From the NCBI GenBank assembly GCA_029266425.1, contig JAQSWY010000004.1:62001-126000 (forward strand): DNA of 64,000 nt, read 5' to 3'. Origin of the DNA: Xanthobacteraceae bacterium (GTDB lineage Bacteria > Pseudomonadota > Alphaproteobacteria > Rhizobiales > Xanthobacteraceae). Positions 28,323 to 35,858 of the stretch are shown in pieces. Position 1 is the first letter of the stretch. Every line of letters starts with the position of its first letter. A program made the translations under genes and the position numbers. The notes below the pieces were generated by a model that ran no database searches, had not been told where the DNA came from, and saw only the letters and a list, made by a program, of their open reading frames with translations.

Positions 28323-30185
28323 ATGTCGATCGAGGCGCTGGTCTTTCAGGCGGTGGGCGGCCTTGCCTCCGCCTCCGGCCTGTTCCTGGTGGCGGCCGGC
28401 CTGTCCATCATCTTCGGCGTGACGCGGATCGTGAACCTCGCGCACGGCTCCTTCTACATGATCGGGCTCTATTTCGCCGGCTGGGTGGCGGGAGGCCTCG
28501 GCTACTGGCCGGGCGTGATCGTCGCCGCCCTGCTGGTCGCCGCGCTCGGCGTCGTGGTGGAGCTCGCCTTGCTGCGCCGGGTCTATCGCGCGCCGGAACT
28601 CTATCAGCTGCTCGCCACCTTCGCGCTGCTGCTGGTGCTGAACGATGCGGTGCTGTTCCTGTTCGGCCCGGAGGACATTCTCGGTCCGCGCGCGCCGGGC
28701 CTGACGGGCTCCGTCGAGCTGCTCGGCCGGCACCTGCCGAGCTACGACATCTTCCTCGCCGTGATCGGCCCGGTCGTCCTCATTGCGCTGCACCTCTTGC
28801 TGATGCGCACCCGCTTCGGGCGGCTGGTGCGGGCGGCGACCCAGGATCGCGAGATGGTGGCGGCGCTCGGGGTGAACGAGGCGCTGCTGTTCACCGCCGT
28901 GTTCGCGCTCGGCGCCGGGCTCGCCGGTCTCGGCGGCGCGCTCCAGCTCGCCCGCGAACCGGCGAGCCTCGGTCTCGACCTCGCGGTGCTGGGCGACGCC
29001 TTCGTCGTCGTCGTGGTCGGCGGCATGGGGTCGATCCCCGGCGCCTATGTCGCCGCGCTGCTGGTCGCCGAGGTGAAGGCGCTGTGCATCGCGCTGGGCA
29101 CCATCGAGATCGCCGGCTTCAGCTTCAACATGTCGAAGCTGACCCTGGTCGCCGAATTCCTGGTGATGGCTATCGTGCTGATCGTGCGCCCGCACGGCCT
29201 GTTCGGCCGTCCGCAGGGTATCGTGCGCCTGCGCGTCTCCGCCATCGAGCCGCCGCTCAAGCCGATGTCGACGCTCGCCCGCAATTCGCTCGCGATCCTG
29301 GTCGGCGTGCTCATCGTGCTGCCGCTCACCGGCCTCGTCTGGAGCTACCTCCCGATCCTGGCGACCGATGCGCTGATCGCCGTGCTGTTCGCCGCCTCGC
29401 TGCATTTCGTCATGGGCCCCGGCGGCATGCACTCCTTCGGCCATGCCGCCTATTTCGGGCTGGGGGCCTATGGCGCCGCCTATGCGGCGGGCACGCTCGG
29501 CTTCGCCACGCTGCCAGCCATCGCGCTCGGGGTGGCGATCGCGGGCGCCGGCGCGCTGCTGTTCGGCTGGTTCTGCGTGCGGCTCTCCGGCGTCTATCTC
29601 GCCATGCTGACACTTGCCTTCGCCCAGATCGTGTGGGCACTGGTCTATCAGTGGGAAGCGGTCACCGGCGGCTCCAATGGCCTGTTCGGCATCTGGCCGG
29701 GCCGGCCGCTCGACAGCCGGGCCGGCTTCTATCTCTTCACACTCGGCCTGGTGGTTGCCGGGCTCATCGTGCTGCGCCGCGTGCTGTTCTCGCCCTTCGG
29801 GCTCGCCTTGCGCGCCGCGCGGGACTCGAGCCTGCGTGCCGAGACGGTCGGCATCGCCACCAGCCGCGTGCAATGGTCCGCCTTCGGCTTCGCCGGCGCG
29901 GTGTGCGGCATTGCCGGCGCGCTGTTCGCCTTCGCCAAGGGCTCGATCTCGCCGGAGGCGATCTCCGTCGGGCGCTCGATCGATGGTCTCGTCATGGTGC
30001 TGCTCGGCGGCGTGCACAGCCCGACGGGGCCGATCGTCGGCGCCACCGCCTTCACCCTGCTGCAGGACACGGTGATGCGTGAGACCGATTACTGGCGGGC
30101 CCTGCTCGGCGGGCTCATCCTGCTGATGGTGCTGCTGTTCCCTGGCGGCCTGATGGGCGGCCTCACCCGGCGGGGAGTGCCGTGA
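28323..30185 (+). CDS. Fused LivH-LivM permease of a branched-chain-type ABC importer
   Basis: A 620-residue membrane protein. Residues 1-300 are a LivH-type permease (GLSIIFGVTRIVNLAHGSFYM, VNEALLFTAVFALGAGLAGLGGAL, GGMGSIPGAYVAALLVAE). Residues about 321-620 are a LivM-type permease (LHFVMGPGGMHSFGHAAYFGLG, LAMLTLAFAQIVWALVYQW, GGVHSPTGPIVGA). The two halves are normally separate genes; here they are joined through a short linker (about 301-320), with no ribosome binding site before the internal Met315. The start ATG at 28323 excludes a spurious N-terminal extension overlapping the binding-protein gene. The stop overlaps the next GTG start as GTGA. Confidence 0.92.
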   Translation: MSIEALVFQAVGGLASASGLFLVAAGLSIIFGVTRIVNLAHGSFYMIGLYFAGWVAGGLGYWPGVIVAALLVAALGVVVELALLRRVYRAPELYQLLATFALLLVLNDAVLFLFGPEDILGPRAPGLTGSVELLGRHLPSYDIFLAVIGPVVLIALHLLLMRTRFGRLVRAATQDREMVAALGVNEALLFTAVFALGAGLAGLGGALQLAREPASLGLDLAVLGDAFVVVVVGGMGSIPGAYVAALLVAEVKALCIALGTIEIAGFSFNMSKLTLVAEFLVMAIVLIVRPHGLFGRPQGIVRLRVSAIEPPLKPMSTLARNSLAILVGVLIVLPLTGLVWSYLPILATDALIAVLFAASLHFVMGPGGMHSFGHAAYFGLGAYGAAYAAGTLGFATLPAIALGVAIAGAGALLFGWFCVRLSGVYLAMLTLAFAQIVWALVYQWEAVTGGSNGLFGIWPGRPLDSRAGFYLFTLGLVVAGLIVLRRVLFSPFGLALRAARDSSLRAETVGIATSRVQWSAFGFAGAVCGIAGALFAFAKGSISPEAISVGRSIDGLVMVLLGGVHSPTGPIVGATAFTLLQDTVMRETDYWRALLGGLILLMVLLFPGGLMGGLTRRGVP

Positions 30186-30937
30186 GCATCCTCTCCGTCC
30201 GCTCCCTGACGAAGTCCTATGGCGGCGTGCAGGCGCTGCACGATGTCAGTTTCGAGGTCGCCGCCGGCGAGTTCCTCGCCTTGATCGGGCCGAACGGCGC
30301 GGGCAAATCCACCTGCTTCAACATCATAAATGGCCAGCTCCGCCCGGATTCCGGAACCGTGTCGATCAATGGCCGCGACATCACCGGCCGCTCGCCGCGG
30401 CGCATCGCCCGGCTCGGCGTCGGGCGCACCTTCCAGATTGCGGCGGTGTTCGGCTCGATGACGGTGCTGGAGAACGTGCAGATGGCGATGATCGGCGCGG
30501 CAAGGCAGGTCTTCGCCGTCCACCGGCTGGCACGCGAGCTCCACCGCGAGCGCGCGCTCGCCTGCCTCGCCCAGGTCGGCATGGAGTCCCATGCCGAGCG
30601 TCCCGCCGCCGCGCTCGCCTATGGCGACGTGAAGCGGCTGGAACTCGCCATCGCGCTCGCCGGCGGGCCCTCGCTGCTGCTGATGGACGAGCCGACCGCC
30701 GGCATGGGAACGGGTGAGCGCGGCGCCATGATCGCGCTGGTGAAGGCGCTGACCGTCGAGCACAAGCTCGCCGTGCTGTTCACCGAGCACTCGATGGATG
30801 TCGTTTTCGCGCACGCCGACCGCATCGTCGTGCTGGCGCGTGGGCGGGTCATCGCCAATGGCACGGTCGAGGAGGTGCGCGCCGATCCGCAGGTGCGCAC
30901 CGCCTATCTCGGCACCGCGGCGGAGGGGATGCGGTGA
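30182..30937 (+). CDS. livG: ABC importer ATPase, LivG type
   Basis: A 251-residue ATPase of the branched-chain-type importer. Walker A is IGPNGAGKST, Walker B LLLMDEPTAGM, and the signature region is LAYGDVKRLELAIAL, where the usual family form is closer to LSYGEQRRLE. The H-loop is in FTEHSMDVVF. LivG-specific features include GVGRTFQ. The GTG start overlaps the permease stop (GTGA), so translation is coupled. It should work with LivF on the cytoplasmic face of the fused permease. The symbol denotes the family role, not the ligand. Confidence 0.9.
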   Translation: MSILSVRSLTKSYGGVQALHDVSFEVAAGEFLALIGPNGAGKSTCFNIINGQLRPDSGTVSINGRDITGRSPRRIARLGVGRTFQIAAVFGSMTVLENVQMAMIGAARQVFAVHRLARELHRERALACLAQVGMESHAERPAAALAYGDVKRLELAIALAGGPSLLLMDEPTAGMGTGERGAMIALVKALTVEHKLAVLFTEHSMDVVFAHADRIVVLARGRVIANGTVEEVRADPQVRTAYLGTAAEGMR

Positions 30938-31692
30938 CGGTCCCGTTCAAGCCGACGCTGCCGAGCACGGCGCCGCTCCTGGAGATCGACGCGCTCGATG
31001 CCTGGTACGGCGCGGCGCAGGTGCTGTTCGGCCTGTCGCTGAGCATCGGCCAGGGCGAGGCGGTGGCCCTGCTCGGACGCAACGGCGCCGGCAAGTCGAC
31101 GGCGTTGAAGGCGATCATGGGCCTCGTCGCCCGCCGCGCCCGGCGGCTCAATTTCGCTGGCGCATCGATCGCACGGGCGCCGACCTACGCCATCGCCCGT
31201 CGCGGCCTCGGCTATGTGCCGGAGGACCGGCGCATCTTCACCGACCTCACGGTGGCCGAGAACCTCGATATCGGCCGGCAGAGGTCGCGGGTGCTGCCCG
31301 ATGGGCTGCCGGCGCCGGCCTGGACCCGGGAAGGCCTCCTGGAGCTTTTCCCCAACCTCGCCGGCATGCTCGACCGGCGGGGCGACCACATGTCGGGCGG
31401 CGAGCAGCAGATGCTCACGGTGGCGCGCACGCTGATGGGCAATCCGCTCCTCATATTGCTGGACGAGCCATCCGAAGGGGTGGCGCCGGTTCTGATCGAG
31501 CAGCTGGCACTTGCAATCGCTGCTTTGAAGAAGAAAGGCTTGTCGATTCTATTGTGCGAACAGAATTTCCAATTCTGCGAAATGATTTGCGAGCGTGCAT
31601 TTGTGATAGAACATGGCGAAATGCGCTGGAGCGGCGCAATGAGTGCGCTGCGCAATTCGCCTGATGCAATGCGTGATTACCTGTCAGTCTAG
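30934..31692 (+). CDS. livF: ABC importer ATPase, LivF type
   Basis: A 252-residue partner ATPase. Walker A is LGRNGAGKSTALK, the LivF-type GYVPEDRRIFTDLTVAENL is present, the signature is MSGGEQQMLTVARTLM and Walker B LLILLDEPSEGVAP. The GTG start overlaps livG by four bases (GTGA). The last ~70 codons (31490-31692) drop to about 42-58 % GC against roughly 65-70 % before, without losing the family pattern (CEQNFQFCEMICERAFVIEHGEM). It ends the operon. Confidence 0.92.
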   Translation: MTVPFKPTLPSTAPLLEIDALDAWYGAAQVLFGLSLSIGQGEAVALLGRNGAGKSTALKAIMGLVARRARRLNFAGASIARAPTYAIARRGLGYVPEDRRIFTDLTVAENLDIGRQRSRVLPDGLPAPAWTREGLLELFPNLAGMLDRRGDHMSGGEQQMLTVARTLMGNPLLILLDEPSEGVAPVLIEQLALAIAALKKKGLSILLCEQNFQFCEMICERAFVIEHGEMRWSGAMSALRNSPDAMRDYLSV

Positions 31693-31740
31693 TAGCTTAT
31701 TATGGCGGGCGTCGAAAACTGTTGCCTTCCGTTTCATGTG

Positions 31741-31758
31741 TAATGGTATAGTCCATTA
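31741..31758. promoter_or_regulatory. Inverted repeat TAATGG-N6-CCATTA, candidate MarR operator
   Basis: A perfect 6-bp inverted repeat (31741-31746 and 31753-31758) separated by TATAGT, ending 19 bases before the MarR start codon. Location and size fit an autoregulatory MarR site; binding is inferred. Confidence 0.5.
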
Positions 31759-31777
31759 GACAGCCGGGGGTATATTC

Positions 31778-32239
31778 ATGGCGACTGACGACTCGACCGA
31801 GCTAATCGAGCCAAAGGGGCCGGAGCGTCCGCCCTATGTGCTCGACGAGCAGATCGGGTTCCTGATGCGCATCGCCAATCAGCGCCACACCGCGATCTTC
31901 ACCACGCGCATGATCGAAGGGCTCACCCCGCCGCAGTTCGCGACGCTGGCGAAGTTGCGCGAGGTCGGCCCCTGTTCGCAGAACAAGCTCGGCCGGCTGG
32001 TCTATCTCGATGCGGCGACCATCAAGGGCATTGTCGATCGGCTGAGCGCACGCGGCTTCGTGCTCGCCACCGACGATCCCTATGACCGTCGCCGGCGCGC
32101 GGTGGCACTCACCGACCAGGGCCGCGAGGTGACGAACACCGCCGTCGAGATCGCCGCCGACATCACCGAGGCGACGCTGGCGCCGCTCAATGTCGAGGAG
32201 CGCCGCCAGATCGTCAGCCTGCTGAAGAAGATCGGCTAG
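31778..32239 (+). CDS. MarR-family transcriptional regulator
   Basis: A 153-residue winged-helix repressor. Typical segments are QRHTAIFTTRMIEGLTPPQFATLAKL, the recognition helix region LGRLVYLDAATIKGIVDRL and the wing TDDPYDRRRRAVALTDQGRE. It lies 85 bases after the importer operon and convergent with a racemase gene; the stop codons share the tetranucleotide CTAG. This arrangement suggests control of the importer and/or racemase, possibly by an aromatic or nitrogenous ligand. The inducer cannot be read from sequence. Confidence 0.9.
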   Translation: MATDDSTELIEPKGPERPPYVLDEQIGFLMRIANQRHTAIFTTRMIEGLTPPQFATLAKLREVGPCSQNKLGRLVYLDAATIKGIVDRLSARGFVLATDDPYDRRRRAVALTDQGREVTNTAVEIAADITEATLAPLNVEERRQIVSLLKKIG

Positions 32240-32988
32240 GCGGTATCCTTCGGCGCGAAATCGGCCAGCAATCCGGTATAGACCTTGGGTCGCGGCGGCG
32301 CATAGGCGCCGCGCTTGGAGGTGGCGAGGCCGGTGCCGACGAGCGCCTCGGCCAGCGCCACCGCACTCGCGACCCCGTCGATCACCGGCACGCCGTGCTC
32401 CGCGGTTAGGGCACGGGCGAGATCCGCCATGCCGGCGCAGCCGAGCACCACCGCCTCGGCACCGTCCTTCGCGACGGTGCGCGCGATCTCCGCCGCGATG
32501 CGGCCGCGCGCGCCGGAGGCGGGATCCTCGAGCTCCAGCACCGCGACTTCGGAGGCGCGCACCGCGCAGCAGCGCCGGTCGAGGCCGTAGCGCATCAGGT
32601 TCGCCTCGATGACCGGAATGGAGCGCGACAGCGTCGTCACCACCGCGAAGCGATGGGCGATCAGGCTGGCGAGATGGAAGCCGGCCTCGCCGATCCCGAT
32701 CACCGGCGCGCGGGCGAGCGTGCGCGCCGCCTCCAGCCCGGTATCGTCGAAACAGGCGATGACGTGGGCATCAGTGGGCTGGTCGCCTGCGCGCTCGGCC
32801 TCGGCAATGGCGGCGAGCAGGCCGGGCAAGGCCAGCGCGTCGTCGTAATGGCCCTCGATGGAGGCCGGTCCCATGGTCGAGGTGCGGGCCACTATCTCGG
32901 TGCCGGGCCGCGCCGCCGCGCGCGCCGCCGCCGCGATCTTGTCGGTCATCGAGACGGTGGTGTTGGGATTGACGAGATGGATCCGCAC
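32236..32988 (-). CDS. Asp/Glu/hydantoin racemase family protein
   Basis: A 250-residue cofactor-independent racemase/isomerase. The N-terminus VRIHLVNPNTTVSMT is the family start, and the two catalytic cysteines are present in IACFDDTG (Cys79) and VLGCAGMADL (Cys184). GTG at 32988 is chosen (GGAAG six bases upstream, family-like N-terminus) rather than the GTG at 33030. Alternatives within the family are hydantoin racemase, allantoin racemase and maleate isomerase. It converges on the MarR gene and may act on a compound taken up by the neighbouring importer. Confidence 0.88.
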   Translation of the reverse strand: MRIHLVNPNTTVSMTDKIAAAARAAARPGTEIVARTSTMGPASIEGHYDDALALPGLLAAIAEAERAGDQPTDAHVIACFDDTGLEAARTLARAPVIGIGEAGFHLASLIAHRFAVVTTLSRSIPVIEANLMRYGLDRRCCAVRASEVAVLELEDPASGARGRIAAEIARTVAKDGAEAVVLGCAGMADLARALTAEHGVPVIDGVASAVALAEALVGTGLATSKRGAYAPPRPKVYTGLLADFAPKDTA

Positions 32989-33049
32989 GAGGGCTTCCGC
33001 AGCATGGAGGGGACACCCCTCTCCTATCACAGGCGGATCATGCGTGCGT

Positions 33050-34822
33050 CTATTCGGCGGCGCTGATCGTCTTGATCATCTGCAGCGGCGGCGGCGCGAG
33101 GAAAGTCTCATGGCGCCAGCCGGCGACATCGGCGAATTCGCCCGGCGGGCGCGGACGCGAGAACAGGAAGCCCTGCAGTTCGTCGCAGCCGAGGCTGCGC
33201 AGGAAGGCGACCTGCTCGGGCGTCTCCACCCCTTCGACCGTGACCTTGAGATCGAGATGGCGGGCAAGCCCGACAATGCCGCGGACGATGGCGACCGAGC
33301 GCCGGTGACCCGGCAGGTCGGAAGTGAAGATGCGGTCGATCTTGATCCGGTCGAAATTGAGCTGGCGCAGATTGGCGATTGAGGTGTAGCCGGCGCCGAA
33401 ATCGTCCATCGCCACCGTGACGCCGAGCGCGCGCAGCCGCGCGAACATGCTCGACGCCTGATCGAAATCCTTGATCAGGACGTCCTCGGTCACCTCCAGC
33501 TCCAGCCGGCGCGGATCGAAGCCGCTGGCCTGGATCAGGGTACGGACCTGGTCGACCAGCTCGCTGTTGATCTGGCTCGGCGAGACATTGACGGCGACGC
33601 GCACATGCTCCGGCCAATTGGCCGCCGCCTTGATGGAGTTGCGGATCACGAGGTCGGTCAGGGCCGGGATGGAGCCGGTCTCCTCGGCGATGCGGATGAA
33701 CTCCAGCGGGCCGACCATGCCGTATTCCGGGTGCGGCCAGCGCGCCAGCGCCTCGAAGGCGCTGATCGAGCCGCTTTTCGCATCGATGACCGGCTGGAAC
33801 CAGGTCTCGATCTGGCCGTCGGCGATGGCACCGTCGATCTGCTGGGCAAGATTGGAGCGCCGCGCGATCTCCTCGCCGAGCGCGGAGGAGAAGTGGCGGC
33901 TGCGCCCGCGCCCTTCCGCCTTTGCGCGGTAGAGGGCGAGGTCGGCATTGTGCAGCAGTTCCTCGGCGCCGGCGGCATCGCGCGGATAGACCGCGACGCC
34001 GATCGAGGCGCCGACCGGCACCAGTTGCTCTTCGAACAGGAAGGGCCGATTGAGCCGGCGCCGCAATTGCTGGGCAATCAGCTTCACCTCGGTGGCGTCG
34101 AGGATGTTCTCGCACAGCACGACGAATTCGTCGCCGCCGACCCGCGCCACCAGGTTGCCCGGAGGAACCTCGAAGCGCAGCTTCTCGGCGACATAGCACA
34201 GCAGGCGGTCGCCCACCGTGTGGCCCTTGAGGTCGTTCACCTCCTTGAAGTGATCGAGGTCGATCCATAGCACCGCGCACAGCGTGCCGGACGCATCGCA
34301 GCGGGCGATGGCGGCATCGAGCCGCTCGCGCAGCACCTCGCGGTTCGGCAGGCGGGTCAGCGCATCATGATGGGCCAGGAAGCTGATGCGGTGGTCGGCG
34401 TCCTCACGGTCGTGGATGTCGTCGACCACCAGCAGACGGCCGGCGCCGCCGCCGACATCGAAGGGGCGGGCGAGGATGGAGACACGGCACACGACCCCGT
34501 CGGGGCGCACCAGATCGGTCTCGAGCGTCACCTCTTCGCCGCCGAACAGGCGGTCGATGACGGTTCGGTCGCTGAGCAACTCAGTGATGAGGAGATCCTC
34601 GCCGGCCTCTCGCCCGAGGCCGGCGAGGATCGAGAAGGCGCGGTTGAACTCGACGATCTGGAGGCCGCGGCACAGCACGATGCCATGGGGCAGCGCGGCA
34701 ATGGCGAGACGGGCGTTCCCGGCATCCGCCGTCGCCGCGGCGGCGCGCGCCCGGGCACGGAGATAGGCGGCCCCAAGCGCGAGAACGCCGAGCACGGCAA
34801 ACGTCACGACGAGGCCAGTCAC
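33050..34822 (-). CDS. GGDEF-EAL cyclic-di-GMP protein with PAS-like domain
   Basis: A 590-residue signalling protein: one N-terminal membrane helix (about 3-21), a PAS-like sensor segment (about 40-135), GGDEF domain (about 145-310) and EAL domain (about 325-570). The diguanylate cyclase site is intact (RVGGDEF, 227-233). The phosphodiesterase site also looks intact: EAL (357-359), VNVSPSQ, LEVTEDVL, MDDFGAGYTS, IKIDR, VEGVET and ELQGF. Either activity may dominate. GTG at 34822 has GGAG eight bases upstream. It is divergent from the binding-protein/receptor pair across ~240 bases. Confidence 0.93.
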   Translation of the reverse strand: MTGLVVTFAVLGVLALGAAYLRARARAAAATADAGNARLAIAALPHGIVLCRGLQIVEFNRAFSILAGLGREAGEDLLITELLSDRTVIDRLFGGEEVTLETDLVRPDGVVCRVSILARPFDVGGGAGRLLVVDDIHDREDADHRISFLAHHDALTRLPNREVLRERLDAAIARCDASGTLCAVLWIDLDHFKEVNDLKGHTVGDRLLCYVAEKLRFEVPPGNLVARVGGDEFVVLCENILDATEVKLIAQQLRRRLNRPFLFEEQLVPVGASIGVAVYPRDAAGAEELLHNADLALYRAKAEGRGRSRHFSSALGEEIARRSNLAQQIDGAIADGQIETWFQPVIDAKSGSISAFEALARWPHPEYGMVGPLEFIRIAEETGSIPALTDLVIRNSIKAAANWPEHVRVAVNVSPSQINSELVDQVRTLIQASGFDPRRLELEVTEDVLIKDFDQASSMFARLRALGVTVAMDDFGAGYTSIANLRQLNFDRIKIDRIFTSDLPGHRRSVAIVRGIVGLARHLDLKVTVEGVETPEQVAFLRSLGCDELQGFLFSRPRPPGEFADVAGWRHETFLAPPPLQMIKTISAAE

Positions 34823-35060
34823 GACCAGCGCTCCGCAGGGCCCCTGCGATGAGACGCGACGGCCGTGGAGCGTCGTGAGAGCGCCGGGACGCCGTGCGAG
34901 AGGTAGCCGGACTGTCTCATCATTTCATCATTTTGTGCCATGCGGGTTAATAAATCTCAAACCATCCCGTGCGGAACGAAGCACGGGTATCGAGCTCTTC
35001 ATGCTCCGTTACGTAGTTGCGACTACATCGTCGCCTCAAAGAAGAATGGAGGCTGATGTC
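34823..35060. other. Divergent intergenic region
   Basis: 238 bases between the GGDEF-EAL gene and the PstS-like gene. It has a less GC-rich part at about 34915-35055 and should contain both promoters. A plus-strand in-frame extension of the downstream gene crosses it but reads as non-coding sequence. Confidence 0.4.
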
Positions 35061-35858
35061 ATGAGGCGTTGGATTTGCATACTTTCGGTTGCGCTGGCGA
35101 CCATACCGGCGCTGCATTCGGCACGGGCGGATGAACTCCCGGTTGTAGGCACCGGAGACGGCATCGAGCTGCTGCGCGCGGTCGGCGCCGCCTTCACCGC
35201 CGATCATCCCGAGACCGTCATCATCGTGCCGCCGAGCATCGGCTCCGGCGGCGGGCTGGCGGCGATCGGCAGCGACAAGGAGGTGCTCGCGCGCATCGCA
35301 CGCCCGCTGAACGATACCGAGAAATCGCTCGGCATCGTCGCCGAGCCTATCGTGCTGCTGCCCTCGGCCTTCTACGTCCATCCCTCCGTCAACGTCGCCG
35401 GTCTCACCAGCGAGCAGCTCGCCGCCATCTATCGCGGCGACATCACCAACTGGAAAGAGGTGGGCGGCTCCGATCTGCGCGTGAAAGTGGTCCGCCGCGA
35501 GGACCACGACAGCACCCTGCAGGTGCTGCGCCAGAGCATGCCGGGGTGGAAGAACCTGATGCTGACCGAGAAATCCAAGACCGCGACCACGACGCAGGAC
35601 AGCATCGACACGGTGCGGGCGGTCGAGGGCGCGATCGGCTTCGGCCCCTTCACCAGCACGCTCGGCGACGGCCTCACCGTGCTGCGCATCGACGGCCGGG
35701 CGCCGACGGAGGCCGGCTATCCCTCCGCCGTAGTGCTCGCCCTCGCCTACAAGAAATCGACGGTCACGCCCGCGGCGCAGAGTTTCGTCAGCTTTGCGAA
35801 GAGCGCCAAGGCGCGTAGCTTGCTGAGTTCCATGGGCGGCGTGCCGGCGGCAGAGTGA
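35061..35858 (+). CDS. PstS-like periplasmic substrate-binding protein
   Basis: A 265-residue secreted binding protein. It has a signal peptide ending HSARA before DELPVVGTG. Phosphate-binding-protein signatures are present: SIGSGGGLAAI, ARIARPLNDTE and LTSEQLAAIYRGDITNWKEVGG. No pstCAB genes are nearby. The GTG start of a methyl-accepting-like receptor overlaps its stop (GTGA), suggesting the binding protein feeds a sensor, not a transporter. ATG at 35061 has GGAGG nine bases upstream; the longer in-frame extension is rejected. The ligand may be phosphate or another small anion. Confidence 0.88.
   Translation: MRRWICILSVALATIPALHSARADELPVVGTGDGIELLRAVGAAFTADHPETVIIVPPSIGSGGGLAAIGSDKEVLARIARPLNDTEKSLGIVAEPIVLLPSAFYVHPSVNVAGLTSEQLAAIYRGDITNWKEVGGSDLRVKVVRREDHDSTLQVLRQSMPGWKNLMLTEKSKTATTTQDSIDTVRAVEGAIGFGPFTSTLGDGLTVLRIDGRAPTEAGYPSAVVLALAYKKSTVTPAAQSFVSFAKSAKARSLLSSMGGVPAAE

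Noticed and set aside
28191..30017. 608-residue minus-strand frame opposite the fused permease
   Set aside because: His/Gln/Glu/Arg-rich shadow of a hydrophobic coding sequence, a common artefact.
35061..35858. Gene as part of a phosphate ABC importer (pst)
   Set aside because: No pstC, pstA or pstB genes in the neighbourhood, and it overlaps a receptor gene instead.
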